Assembly (NCBI GenBank): GCA_940671915.1
Contig: CALNVZ010000174.1
Span: forward strand, 3,775,883 to 3,839,882
Length of the DNA stretch: 64,000 bases
Reading direction: 5' to 3'
Source of the DNA: Paracentrotus lividus
Taxonomy: Eukaryota; Echinodermata; Echinoidea; Camarodonta; Echinidae
Below are positions 48,913 to 61,290 of this stretch, in pieces. The first letter of the stretch is position 1. Each line of letters opens with the position of its first letter. The translations under genes and the position numbers were made by a program. The notes below the pieces were generated by a model that worked only from the letters and a program-made list of their open reading frames with translations, had not been told where the DNA came from and ran no database searches.

Positions 48913-49700
48913 TCAAATATAGAAACTGAGCAATAACTTGCTGCCATAATTGTCTTCCTAGTGTGTTTATAGATAGTATATTTATAATTAATATAAGTAG
49001 TTAAGTTATATGATTAACTGTACTACAGTGAGAAAATCTTAAATTAATAAGTTATTTTATTGTATTTTTCCATAGTATTCCAAAATTCTATTTGGCCAAC
49101 CTACCAAATTACAAATCTTGGTACTTCTATTTATATTACCCTCGATAGGATCTGACTTGATATTCCTACACATTTCAGAACCGATGTGGAAAGAAAAATC
49201 TTATTTTCCAGCTTTTATGATAATGTTATGTCCTTGTCAAATGTTGTTTTCATTTTAAAGAATGACAGTTGCATTACTCTTAATGTTATTTCTAGATTGA
49301 GAAAACAAACCATGATTTTGGGAAAATATGATTCCAGTTGACAGGGTTGGATATAAATCTTTGAGATTTAGAGGCAGTTCTGTGCTTTCTGCTATAAATC
49401 ACCAATATAATTGTGTGAGTTATGATTTATATGTTATGATGTAGACCGAATGTTGAAAATGGGAGGCCCTTTTCTTGAATATCTTGTGTACTAGACAGTG
49501 GGAAGTTTGCATTATGGAATGTTATGGGATTAGAAAGGGTTTTGATATGGGAAAGGATTAACTGCATGATAGGTCTTAACGTAACAGCTTTCAATATTAA
49601 AGTGCATCCATGTATATTACATTTCACTTGTGGAATAAAAATTTTCACTAAAAAGAGAGACTATGCAAGAGACAGATGTCATATTTTTTTTATTTTTTTT

Positions 49701-49748
49701 GGGGGGGGGGGGGTAAGGGATAGAGTGAGAGAGAGAGAGAGAGAGACA
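49701..49748 (+). repeat. G13 homopolymer and GA microsatellite
   Basis: A 13-base G run follows a T-rich stretch and is followed within about 20 bases by GAGAGAGAGAGAGAGAGA. The layout repeats that at 7746-7790. Confidence 0.9.
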
Positions 49749-51243
49749 AAGAAATAAAGAGAGTATAATAAAAAAAAAATGTTTAATCATCTATTACAAT
49801 AAAAACTTATCCCCTTACTAATACCCATTCTAAGTGTTAATACAATTACCACCAGCTACAACACCCAACACACATACCTTTGCAATGCATGCATACATAA
49901 ACATGTGGGCGGGGCTGGGATCTAATCGTTGCCCCTGTATAAGTGATCCGTCATTACCTGGTAATCATCCCCCTTTGATCCTCTCCCTCATCCCCCCTCT
50001 TTCCTCTCCAAGGAGGATGAGAATTGGGTTAGCAACAGTTGCCCAGGGGCGAGGAGACGGTCTCGTAGGAGGTAGGGGACACAAATCACTTTTTGGGACA
50101 AATAATAGCAATTTTGAGGAGACAGAAGATGAAGAAAGGAGAAACATTTCATTTGATGATATGATTGTCATTACATGTTATTCAGAACAAATTGTATTTA
50201 AAGGGTCATACATGTAACCCATTCTATGTGATGTAGCTCCTTGTATGAATAGTGAATTTATTATAATTCAGATCTGAAAAGGTATTGAGTCTTCCATTAG
50301 TGATTTAACACCTTTTTGGTACTTGGTACTATGCAATGGTCTTGTTGTGATTCATATGTTCAGTGAAATAACTTTCTTTCTATTATTAGCTATGAAAATT
50401 TATTAGAAAAAAATAAAGAAAGAAGGAAAATGGAAAATATGATTTGTTGATCATTGATCTAGGGGAGATGTGAACTAATTTTTGTAAAATGTTTCAAATT
50501 CATGATTATCAACCAAATAAGAATGGTTGGATTTGGCTTTTGTAAGAAAGTAATAATCCATCAGATTTTGATATAAAGTTCAATGCTTAGCAAGGATATC
50601 AAATCCCTTCAATATTCATGTCAAGTTGTCTTCACAAGATGTGAAGTCATTTTTTTCTTTCTTCAAAATTGTCAAAACAAGAAGATAGAATTATCAAAAC
50701 TGTTATGAAAATGTTATCAATATGAAACCAACATCAAAGTGCTGATTTGTAAACAACAAAATATCAAATCATTGAATGTTAGGATTTATGACATTTTGCT
50801 TTGAAGTTATTATTTTGCATAATCTATGCAATCACATGTGCTTTCAATTCATACAACTTGTATCAAATACTGATGGGCTTCCACTTTCCTAATTTTTTTT
50901 AGTGGTATAAAAACCTTTCTCTTCTAAAAATGAATTCTTGTTGAATATCTCGAATAAGAAAAAGAAAAAGTCAATTCGCAATTAATTACTTTTAAAAAAA
51001 TATGTAAATAATTGCTTGAAGTTTTGGAACAAGATTACTGCTACCCTGTCACTTTATTTATGGACTTTCTTCTTAACCTTGAAACTGATTAATATTTTTT
51101 AAAGAATCATTCAGAAATCATATCCAAAGGATATTTTACTTTATATATGCATGGTTGAGAAATTGTCAAGTGTTTTGACGACTCGAAAACCATACTGGTA
51201 TAGATTAACCACAGTGTATGTATTCAGCATGCACTTTGCACCC

Positions 51244-51382
51244 TGTTTACAGTATTGAAACAATTTTGACGCAGTTCCAATGACGTCGTAGACCTCAAGA
51301 TGAGCAGTTGGAGATGGATATCCTAATCCCGAGGGATTATGAGATCAGTAAATCCAGACTTAGTGACTTAGTTGAAGGATTA
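51244..51382. promoter_or_regulatory. Cluster of K50-homeodomain-type sites with Fox- and CRE-like motifs
   Basis: TAATCCC (51324-51330) and GGGATTA (51333-51339) form a perfect inverted pair spaced by two bases, and a further GGATTA lies at 51377-51382. TAATCC is the core site of Otx/Gsc/Pitx homeodomains. TGTTTAC (51244-51250) is a Fox core and TGACGTCG (51281-51288) is CRE-like. The sequence is unique and GC-balanced relative to its surroundings. An enhancer role is inference. Confidence 0.25.
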
Positions 51383-51809
51383 GGTGCAAAGTCTGATATG
51401 GGTAAGGGTGTATACATGTATAGTCTCTGAATATTGACTCGGATATTGTCTAGTGATGCTAGAAAATAGCTGAATTTACATCAACACAATTTCTTATATT
51501 ATACTCTTGGATTTATAGCTGTCTATAAATTTCAGCAAATAATGATTAAAGTATCAAAATGAATTATTGTTTACTTTAAATCAAGAAGACCATAAATATA
51601 CTTTTCCATGAACATAATGTAAAATATGGCTGTACAGTTAATCCTTTATTGCACTCAAACTTTGATGAATGGAAACAAGTGCCAGGTATTTGTTCCAGTG
51701 CATGCAATTCACAGTGCAGCACATTATGTCTGCTCAGAAAGTTATACATTAAATTAGAATACATAGTTTACTTCCTTCTATCTCTCATTTCATGTCTTCT
51801 TATGTCACT

Positions 51810-51879
51810 GGCTACAGGGACCTGTGCTTTCTGTGTTAAGCCTATGGGAATTGTAGCATTCAGTAGTCAATGGGTTAAT
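51810..51879 (+). repeat. Dispersed repeat family R2, copy 3
   Basis: Ends CAGTAGTCAATGGGTTAA and contains GTGCTTTCTGTGTTAAGCC. Homologous to 42902-42974, and its end resembles 34860-34922 read on the minus strand. Confidence 0.45.
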
Positions 51880-53242
51880 GATAAATATTCAGGAAACTAT
51901 GAAGTCCAAAAGGCTTACCCTAATGTACATCAGCTTATTTTCTGCATCGAAAGCAGTGTAGAAATACAGAAAAGGGGCAGTTCAACTGCTTTTTAACAGA
52001 TGAAAACTATGAATGAAGATATAGGTGATAAGTTTATACCTTAAGGGTTTTTGATATTTGAAAACCTTCCCTTTTCCTCATTGCACTTTAGCCCCGGTTT
52101 ATTCACAAAACATCATTTTATTCCTCCACGTCACTTAAAAGCTAGATAAATCTGGCAAAATGAGGTTATTGTTTCCCACTGGTGGATCAGGTAGTCCCAT
52201 AAATGTGTTTCTGTGTTGCTCCTGGGGTTCTCTTGGGCTTTAGGATGTTTGACAATTCCCTTTCCAGTGGTTCTGTCATTCTCAAATGTCAGGTTATCAG
52301 TAAAATGTAATGTTTTGGATAAAGGAATGAAAAGATATTGTTAGATTTTGTTTTTTCTTGTGATATTGAAATGACAGGTTTATTTGGGGTCGGCTGCCAG
52401 TGATTTCTTGGTTGTTATTATATTGCTCTGGGTCCCTTTTTCATGATTATATGCAACAGATAGAAATGTTGGAAGATTCTTGTCAGCATTTATTTTGGAG
52501 AACTACAAGAAAGGAACAACATATCAAGTAGAGAAGAAGATGCATTAAGGAGAATTTTAAAAAAGAGAGAAATTAAAAAGAATACCTCTTACGCCATATT
52601 AAATGCAACTAAACATAAAGGAAAGATCTTTTGATACTAAAGGGAAAAAAAATAGTGGTACAAATAAAGATAAAACAGTAAAACGCATGAAAAGGGGAAA
52701 AACAATAATAATGAGGAAAAAATACATTAGTATATTGACCTGTTGAAGACATAGTCCAAAGTATGCTCAGGCCAGGGAAATGGGGGGGGGGGGGGGTAGA
52801 TAAAGACATCATGAAATAAACGAGAGGAATACAGAAAGAGACAGGGAGATGAAGAAGGAACATAATACTTTGTAAATACAATTTCATCAAGCCTCACTAT
52901 GTCATCTGTATTAATACAATTCAACTTGCTTCTTCTTCAGGAGTGGCCATTTGTCCCATCGGAAGTACCCAGCATTCAACCCCATCCACAGATCAAACAA
53001 AACGCTAATTGTTCAGACAAATGCACTTTATCCTCCTCCTCCTAGCCTATCCCTACTTCTATCCCATCCCAGCAATTACAAGTAAATAAGCAAGACCCAT
53101 ATTTACGCAGCAATTAATTTCGAGACGTTGATCAAACATTTGTAGGAATGAATCATATGAGGATAAATGGAATCAATGATTGGGGGTAATGAGTAGTGAA
53201 CATGGATTTGGAATTGTCATAGAGTGACCACGCTAAATGTGG

Positions 53243-53640
53243 TGATTAATGGGCTTTGGGAGGGCATGTAATTGAATGTTAAAAAGGAGTAATGGAGAGA
53301 TAAAAGACTTAACTGGAGATTCAGAGGGTGGGGTACGGAGGGGGAGGGGTAAAGGAAAAGACACCTGTAGAACAAAAAAGGGAGAGATGGGGATGGATGG
53401 AGGAAAGAGAACATTTTGATGAATGGGCTTTGGAAGGGGGCTGTAATTGAATGTTAAAATGGAGTAATGGTTAATGGGGAGATACACGACTTGAGGGGAG
53501 GGAATGAGGGATGGAGGGGGATGATGAATTGTACTGGTAGAAAAGAGGAGTGGTAGAATGGGAACATTGTGATCAATAGGCTTGGGGATTGTAATTGAAT
53601 ACCAAAGTGGAGTAACATGGAGTTTAAAGACTTTAAGGGG
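53243..53640 (+). repeat. Tandem repeat, three units of about 150-175 bp
   Basis: GATTAATGGGCTTTGGGAGG, GATGAATGGGCTTTGGAAGG and GATCAATAGGCTTGGGGATT begin units at 53243, 53418 and 53571. All continue with GTAATTGAATGTTAAAA or GTAATTGAATACCAAA and GGAGTAA. G-rich purine sequence fills each unit. The 150-codon minus-strand frame (53233-53685) repeats a proline-rich peptide because of this array, so I do not call it a gene. Confidence 0.8.
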
Positions 53641-53689
53641 GTGTTGTTCACAATATATGTCACCTTTATTGTTTAATTCATCCATCTTC

Positions 53690-53830
53690 CCTCACTATTA
53701 TAACAAAACCTGTACTTTTCTTTTTCCTTCTCCGTTCTCCCGTCTCCCCGCCCTCTCTCCCCCTTTCCCCTCCTCTTTCCACTTTCTCTCTCTATTCCCC
53801 TTTATTTCTCTCCATATTCCTCTCTCTACT
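53690..53830 (+). repeat. Pyrimidine-rich tract
   Basis: CT-rich sequence with CTCCCCGCCCTCTCTCCCCC and TTTCTCTCTCTATTCCCC blocks. It is the opposite strand bias to the adjoining purine-rich tandem repeat. Confidence 0.8.
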
Positions 53831-55386
53831 GTGCGTGCCACTAAAGTATTTCATTAACCTAAGGTCAAAGTAAATTGAAAAGCCTTCCCAACTTGCTGTG
53901 ACATGGACGACCACAAAAACTAGGTTAAAAAAGGACATACGTCTCCATGCGATGAATCGGTCGGTCAATCCTATACCAAAGTGACGAGGATGCAAATAAT
54001 TGGAAGTGGCTTGATGCTGGTCCATCGTTACCACGGCGATTCATCTTGGCACACCAATGAAAATCTGTGTTATTAATCAACTGGTGGATGTTGAATTCTG
54101 TTACTCTTTTATTACAATTTGCCGGGAGGTGGTTTTAGTTGTCTTTAAAAAATAAAGTTTTTCTCTTTAAGAGATGCCATGCAAAATGAGTTTTTAGTTG
54201 GTGTTGGTCTGATCAGGAGAAAGTAATTCATGTTCTCACAAATATCTTATGACGATAACCTGAAGGTTTGAGAGGAATGGGAGAAGGAACAGAGATACAG
54301 CGAGAGTGAAAGAGAGAAAGAGATAGTGACAGAGGGAGGAAGAGGAAGAAAGGGTTGAATGGAGGGTGTAAAAGCCAGGAGAGAAGAGAAAAATGGTTGA
54401 GGACATCATTTGAGAGATGAGAATGGTGGGATTAATTTTCAGCAAAAAAAATAATTGGCTAAAGATTGGTTTAAAAACATTTGAATAATGGATGAACGAA
54501 GGAAGAGGGAAATGGATGAGAGACATTAAAATAAGAAGATAGAGGGTGAGAATATAAGATATTTGAGGAATGGAGGGAAAAAGATCAGGCTATACCCCTC
54601 CCCTTAACAAAAATGTCAGGTTGCTCAAGGAATGGAAAAGTGATATCTTGTAAAAGGCAACAACACCAAAAAAGCATTTAAAAGAAAAAATGAAATGAAA
54701 AACAAAAGTTTAAAATATACCTCGAAGAGCAAATTTGAAACTCCCCTAAACAGAATAAAGTCAACTCAAAATAAATCTCAGAGCTCCTACACAACTAACT
54801 GAAGAAGATAGAAAAATCGGTATGTCTTTATTTTTCTGTAAACTTGATATTTCCCTTGCATCTTGCGGTCGATGTTTTTCGCATCTTCAAAAGTGGTCGT
54901 TTCTTTCGAAAAATCTTCGGGCCATCCAGGTGTCGTGAGTATCGGATGAAGGAAATGAAACATGAGCATGAAAAGCACGGAGATAGTTTCTTCTCCTATG
55001 TCTGTTTCCTTCAGATGTAATATGAGCAGGCTTTTAGGACGTCCCTCTTTTATCACTTTATACTTGACATCAATTGGTTCATTGAGTGGTTATGCCCTCA
55101 GATTTCCTCTCTTTTTCATCCAAGAAATAATTTACTTTTTTGGTTGTCACAAAGATTTAAGTACACATTGAACATGTTATAAAAGGTGCTGTATTCAAAA
55201 AAAATAATGTTTTTCACCTTGAAAAGGTTTTGTTATGGCTATAGTGTGGATTTTTCCCCCTCAAAATGGAATGTCATTGCACATTCACGTATTTTAATAT
55301 TTTCTTTAAGTTTCTTAATGAAATGCCAAATGTGTTACGCTTATATAAGAAACACACTTCTTAGCTCCTAATGAGAGAAAGGACTT

Positions 55387-55412
55387 GAGAAGAAGAAGAA
55401 GAAGAAGAAGAA
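55387..55412 (+). repeat. AAG trinucleotide microsatellite
   Basis: About eight uninterrupted AAG (GAA) units. Confidence 0.9.
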
Positions 55413-55738
55413 TTCTTCATTTATTTTGAAATGACTCTCGTTTAAGGATATTTTTCTCATTAGAATATAAAACCTTTCGGAAAACAAAGAAATCTGTTAC
55501 CTTTTGTCTGTGATGCAAAGAATTGTCATGGCAACGATTGTTAGCTCTCTCTTCTGATGAAGGTTAACTTTGTTCATTATTCTTGACAAGGAGATATGGG
55601 CTTTGGGGTATAACAAACAATGCAAAATTAATTTATCTACCTATATTAGTGTAAAGGTGCTAACTTTTTCTTTAAAAAGTTTAATTTTAATTTATATATT
55701 ATACATGGATACAGGAATACCACAGAGATATCGTTCTC

Positions 55739-55758
55739 ATCTCTCTCTCTCTCTCTCT
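55739..55758 (+). repeat. CT microsatellite
   Basis: A short CTCTCT run within a normal AT-rich context. Confidence 0.85.
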
Positions 55759-56975
55759 TTCTCATTGTATGAATCCATGTACATGGCACGCACCATATCT
55801 GCATTGACTAATTGAGTTAACCTGTGCACTGGTGATGAATAAGCACGCCAACTGGCCCTCCCCTTAATCTGATAATCCTGGTAACGAACGCCACTGGGTT
55901 TCTACTCTCCGCCACGGAGCTACATACAACGGCCCGAGACCATCACCAATACACATGGCAAAGATGGGCTTCAATTTCAGGCGTCAAATTATTTTACCTG
56001 AAATTATCAGGTCTGAACTATTCTTTGCTGAAGACTAATGCTTACTTTGGCCGTGTATTTTAACCGTTCCTATTTCATCCATCAAAATTATTGGAAACCT
56101 AGTTTAGGTTTGACTTAAGACCAGATTTCCTTTGGCTGCAAAAAATTCATGTTTAGGGGATCGATACATTTTTTTCTGACGTTAGAAGAAATGTAATTAA
56201 AATTATGAATCCTATTCTTCTCTCATTCTTTGATAGAAAAAAAATGCTTAAAAGCATACAGAAAACATTTTTCCCCCATACTTTTTGATGTGGCGGGTAC
56301 ATGGACAGGAATGATTTTGTATTTAGTTTGAATAGTGTTTGTTTTTGTAGACTATGATTCACTGTTAAAAAAAAAGAAAAAGAAAGGAGATTTAGAAAGG
56401 TGTGCAAGCCTCCAGCTTGCGTACTTGGTCATAAGTACTGAGCGCCTGTCAATCATAATTTAGCTTCTATTTTGACAGCATATTTATATTGTGTAATATT
56501 TCTATTAGAACTAGGCTGGTAGCAGCAAGATGGACACACCTTAAAGAGGCATTCACTGAAAAATTGGTCTCAGAGGAATGTGGTATACCGACGATTGTTT
56601 GGAAATGAGATTATATAATTATTCTCTCTCACATGTGATAATGAGGGACTTTTTGTTCAGCACTAATTTGTTATTCATTTTTTCAGAAAATGATTAAAAA
56701 CTGTTTTGACCATGGTTAGCGATATTGTAACTATTTTGTTGCTTAATTAGACCATTATTTCTTTAATAAGACATTTTGTCCTGGAAGACAAATTCAAAAT
56801 ATGACCACAATTATTCAAAGAGTAATGCTTTAAAAAAAAAAAAAATATTGATTTCTTGTTATTCATCACTTTAAGGCACCATTTAAGATATAAGTGATAT
56901 CTTTTACCAAGAATGGATTAGTCAAGCTCTGTATCGTATGCTAGAGAACAATGTTTGTGAATCGAGTGGGAAGTT

Positions 56976-57045
56976 TGAAATGGGATTCAAACCCCAAACC
57001 ATTCCATACAAAGCTAAGTGAATAAACCACTCTACCATGACACTC
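56976..57045 (-). repeat. tRNA-derived sequence (SINE head or decayed tRNA gene)
   Basis: Read on the minus strand, GAGTGTCATGGTAGAGTGG contains an A-box (TGGTAGAGTGG at 57028-57038) and, 33 bases on, a B-box (GGTTTGAATCCC at 56982-56993). Both are in the right order and spacing for an internal RNA polymerase III promoter. A four-base T-stem (TGGG/CCCA) flanks the B-box loop. The 3' side does not pair with the 5' acceptor strand, so this is not an intact tRNA gene. Confidence 0.5.
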
Positions 57046-60000
57046 CTAGGTTATAGCAATCGGGGTTTGTGCATCGGCTTTGAGTTTCCAAAATAAACAT
57101 ACGCCTCAGGGCAGGGCACAACGTGACTTTAAGGGTTCCCAACACTTCCCAAGGCACTTGCCTGGCACGTCCAGCTAAGAACAAGTCCGTTGAGTGGTAG
57201 ATTTAGCACGATTGTGATATTAGCTGACTGTTGTATGGATTTTCACTTGATTGAGAGGTGAAATGGAAGACAAAGATAGACATCTTGTCTGTTTGGATAG
57301 GTCAATGGAAGATAAATCCCTTACAAAAATATTACTGGTAAACATTGTCAAGATTTAGTCATCCAATATGGCAAGGTGGTTTTGATTTATGTTCATTGAT
57401 CATATCACACAGACAGTACTGTCAGTAATCTTTGTATAATGATAATATTCTATTAAATTTCAAGCTGCTTTGATCTATTTCAGAAAGTACAACATTTCAA
57501 CAATAATTTATGCATAATGTTCATGTATTCATTCTATTTATTTTCATACTACTAGAATATAATGAATGAAAACTAAAAATATGAGAAAGGACAAATAATT
57601 TGGCCTAGATTACCAATTGCATTAGTAACATGCCTTGAGTCAGGATACAATTATCATGATTTTGTCTTTATTGGTTCTTAGTTTTGAATGAAAAAAAAAA
57701 AAAGAAGGAAAGAATTCAGCAAAATGCAAGAATGAAATGGAAATCCACGATCCATGGATTTGTAGCTTTTCTATCAGAGACCTACAATTTGGGGCAGTGC
57801 TTGAAGGCAAATGTTGCAGGATGACAATGAGGAACATTGAAGAGGGAGGTAGGTTAAGATTTAGATGAGATGAAGATAAGATGAAGGTGGCAAGGTGAAG
57901 GAAGAGGATGCAAAGGAGGATAGATATGGAGACTGAGGGAGTTAAATAATAATAAGATGAAGAGAGTTAGAAGAGAGGGGAAAAAGAGAAAGAAAGAGAG
58001 AAGGCAGCAGAATTTCAGAAACAAAAGATGTCTAATATTCTTTTAATTCACAAAAGAAAAAAAAGGAGTGGAGATTGAAAAAAATGTGTAAAGTAATGTG
58101 GAATGATGAAGAGAGAGTAAGGTATGACAAGACTGGATAATGAGCCAACTGTGATAATACCGAGAGGTATTTCCTACAATGAGGGGGCATTCTAGCACTG
58201 AACGTCGCCATAATAGTTTGAGGGGTTTCTACCTCAAAGTAATATCTCTATCGGTATGTTTTTACAGGGTTGTGAATTGGATTATAATGCTATAGAGATG
58301 TCAAAATTTGAAAGGGGGGAATTTGAGTCAGTGAGAAAATGTCTATGACGGCTGCAGCGCAATGTATGAATAAATAGCTGGCAGATGAAAAGAGAGAGTT
58401 TGTAAGTGTATTTTATGATGGCCATTCCCTGTCAAGAAAAAAAAGATAAAGCTGGATATATATATTATATAATTTAAGATTTTGAGGTAGGAAGGAAGGA
58501 AGTGACTATAATATGAAAGAAAGGCTCAGCTATGTCTTTATATCTGTTTCCGCGCAATGCCCTAACTGATCATGTTTTGAAAGAACAGGCATGCTTAGTA
58601 GTCATATATTCTTTAAATCTTTATATTTCAATACCATTTTTTTTTTTTTTATTGTGGATGATATATTTAAAAGATATTTGAACAGGAAAATGTATATTCA
58701 GAATCTTTTTTCAACCTATATTTCTTATACTTTTACTTTGTATGAAGAATCACCCAAAATTAACATAAACATAACGAAAGAGCAAGAAAAATTTGGAAAG
58801 ACTCAGAAACCCTCTTGAAATTAAAAAAGAAGTGTAAGTCCAATGAATAGAATCGCAGGAAATCATTTGTCATCATGTGCTGTAGTTTAACCTGGATCTT
58901 CCGTCCCTGTTTGATTTCCTAAGCCCTGGCAATCAACCCCTCATCGAAACCAAGGTCATACCCTCCTTCCACCTCGCTAATTTCATTTCAGCCTACCAAT
59001 TGATGCTAATTACTCATGCCAGTCCTCCCTGAACTTGCCCATCCCCCAACTTTGATTTGAAGATACTTTTCTTACTACTGTCTAGAATAGTTTGTCGATC
59101 CTCCGGTTGAATGACTAAGAAGAGAATGTTATTCCACGTTCCTCCACCCTCTCTCTTCACTCCAAGGCTAGTTTCCTTCATTTCCTTCCCATCGTTCCCC
59201 TTTCCTGGCTGTTGCAATAATTCTTCTGATTTTGTTTTCTTGGTTGCCAGTTCAATCAGTGATTCACAAATGTGACGTTGAAATGACATGTTCTGTTTAG
59301 TTGGAAATATTACGTCAAATCGATTTGGACTAAAAATGACATATAGTTTATTGGGTTATTCATTGATGTTTTGAATAGTTGTTTCTGATAATTAAAGATC
59401 AAAAAGCATTACCTGCATGAAATTTTAAAAAGTTTAATTTTGCGGAAAGTTGTTGCTCTGCAGTCTACTTTCAACATCTACTGAAGATATTAGATTTATA
59501 ATTATTTCAATTTTTCTCTAACTCTGATATGAATACATATTTTTTATTTACTCTGACACTTTCCTGTATTATTTGTAATTCAGCCTTCATTGATATATTA
59601 CTCCATCACTCTCTCTTCTTTCTTCATAACCCTTTGTTCTCCTTTGTCCTCTCAACTCTCCCCCCCCCCACAACAAACACCCAACCATAACCGCCCCCAC
59701 CAGTCTTCACTCACCTCTCCTCTAACCATTACTCCTCAGCTGTCCCCCCTCTCCCCTCACCCTCTTCTCTCGACCCTGAACCTCTCCCCCTCGCCCCTCT
59801 CTTATTCACTCTCTCCAATTCACCCCCCTCCCCTCAACCTCTCCCCTCACCATCTCCCCTCCATCTCCTCCTCACCTCTGTCCCCAACCACGTACTTCCT
59901 TTCCATTCACCTGTCAATCAATCTTTCTGTGGCTAAGCAAGGCGGGATATGGTCATCACCCGTAATGATAATTTATCTTGTCATCCACAATTCTATTGAT

Positions 60001-60497
60001 TTTTCTCCCAAGATTTGTTCCTGTTCATCTCTCTCCCGCATCTTATTCTCTCACCACCTCGATCGTCTCTCATCCCGTGAGTTTCATTGAACCGTGACCG
60101 TGAACGTGATTAGAGGATGTCTTGTAGGATGAGTATCATGAGAGTTTGACTGTGTATGTCATATCCTTATGAGGATCGGTATTAACCTTAAGTCAGGATG
60201 TTGTTGACGTACTTTAGGTGGGCTCGAAACTCATCTGCTACTCAACCATTTATATCGCTATAAAAGCAAACATATTACAAATATAAAAAAGCGTAAACAC
60301 TAGTATGGCCCTAGAATTATAATAGAATCCATGGTCCTGTTTAGTTTGCAATAATCTTCTTTTTTTTTTAATTTGAACAAACAAGAGCATGCCTACCTAT
60401 CTTGGTAAAAATTCAATATAGCTTTGGAAACTTTATATAAATGTGAAATTAAAAAAAAAATGTATTTGCCTTTTTTTAAGGGGGGATACCAAATGGT
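57046..60497. other. Non-coding stretch
   Basis: No gene is supported. Purine-rich sequence occupies about 57840-58090, and C/T-rich sequence 59610-59900 gives an S/P/L-rich forward frame (59590-60090) that is a composition artefact. The minus-strand frame at 59014-59289 is the most protein-like in the region and is discussed as a finding. Confidence 0.45.
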
Positions 60498-60648
60498 TAT
60501 GCGTGCTGTCTGCTGTGTGGTGAACACATTGCAGAACAATATGCCGGATATGCCAATCCCCTCCTTTTCCATCTATTGAGGAGGGGATTAGTAAATCTGG
60601 TATATAATCCCGCAATATGGTCAAAATGCAGCAGACCACAAACATGAC
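60498..60648. repeat. Imperfect foldback element
   Basis: AATCCCCTCC (60555-60564) and GGAGGGGATT (60580-60589) are perfectly inverted around a 15-base loop. Weaker complementarity continues outward, for example GTGCTGTCTGCTGTGTGG on the left against GGTCTGCTGCATTTTGACC read from the right. The minus-strand frame at 60433-60645 covers the fold and is not a gene. Confidence 0.55.
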
Positions 60649-60678
60649 GTCTCAATGAATTATATGGGCAATTCCACG

Positions 60679-61290
60679 GTAACTGACGTTACACACAACC
60701 AGAATTTTCTACATTGTTTGTACCGTAGTTACATAAATAAGAATACATGGGTCTTCAAATTAATATACCTAAATAAGTAAATGTAAAGGAAGAAGTTGTA
60801 TCTAAAAATTCCACCCAAACATTATTTCCATTGAAACGCCAAGCAAAAACATGTCGGTAACTGACGTTACAGAAAACGGACATGCAAAATCATGGTGTTT
60901 GATCGAATCTCAATATCTCATGTCCAGGGCGTTTTGTAATAATAAGTCTTATATGACATCATACCTAGGTCCTTATGAACAGATTTGCAAAATAAGGAGA
61001 GATTTTCATAATTTTTGTTTATGCTGGGGAACATTTTGTGAAGACATGTCGGTAACTGACGTTACGTAATGACGTTACCTTACATCTATCCATAGAACTT
61101 ACACATGTAAAATTCTCATTTGAATTTTATCAAAATATTTTTGTGTTCCGGGCTTTTGAGAATTATGTTTTTGATTATGACATCATACCTATGTTCTAGG
61201 CAACAGATTGGCAAATAAAGTAATGTAATCTTTCTCTCGTATTCAGAATTAAATTTACTATTAACATGACAGGTTTTACAGCTTATTCCT
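60679..61290 (+). repeat. Diverged tandem repeats carrying GGTAACTGACGTTAC
   Basis: GGTAACTGACGTTAC occurs at about 60678, 60856 and 61051, and a further TGACGTTAC at 61070. Two units (from 60851 and 61046) are collinear over about 200-224 bp, sharing TGT.CC.GGGC.TTTTG, TGACATCATACCTA and CAGATT.GCAAA. The forward frame 60851-61069 begins and ends with the same seven residues because of this duplication. A lone TGACGTTAC lies at 62400. Confidence 0.6.

Larger units (their letters stand above)
42809..56975. other. Non-coding stretch, possible continued intron or intergenic DNA
   Basis: No gene is supported. Contents: R2 copies (42902, 51810), purine tracts (43397-43530, 43680-43740, 46310-46450), G homopolymers (46766-46778, 49701-49713, 52782-52796), a GATTT array (48885-48912), a homeodomain-type motif cluster (51244-51382), a tandem repeat (53243-53640) and AAG repeats (55387-55412). 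Segments at 43840-44270, 53930-54060 and 55830-55990 are GC-balanced, non-repetitive and unexplained. Confidence 0.45.

Noticed and set aside
52941..53008. Possible second exon of the signal-peptide gene after TTCTTCTTCAG
   Set aside because: In the phase required it stops after 23 codons without a usable donor, and the sequence has no domain.
53233..53685. Minus-strand 150-codon proline-rich frame
   Set aside because: It repeats with the tandem array at 53243-53640 and is low in complexity.
59590..60090. Forward frame of 166 codons rich in S, P and L
   Set aside because: It results from a C/T-rich tract; no domain.
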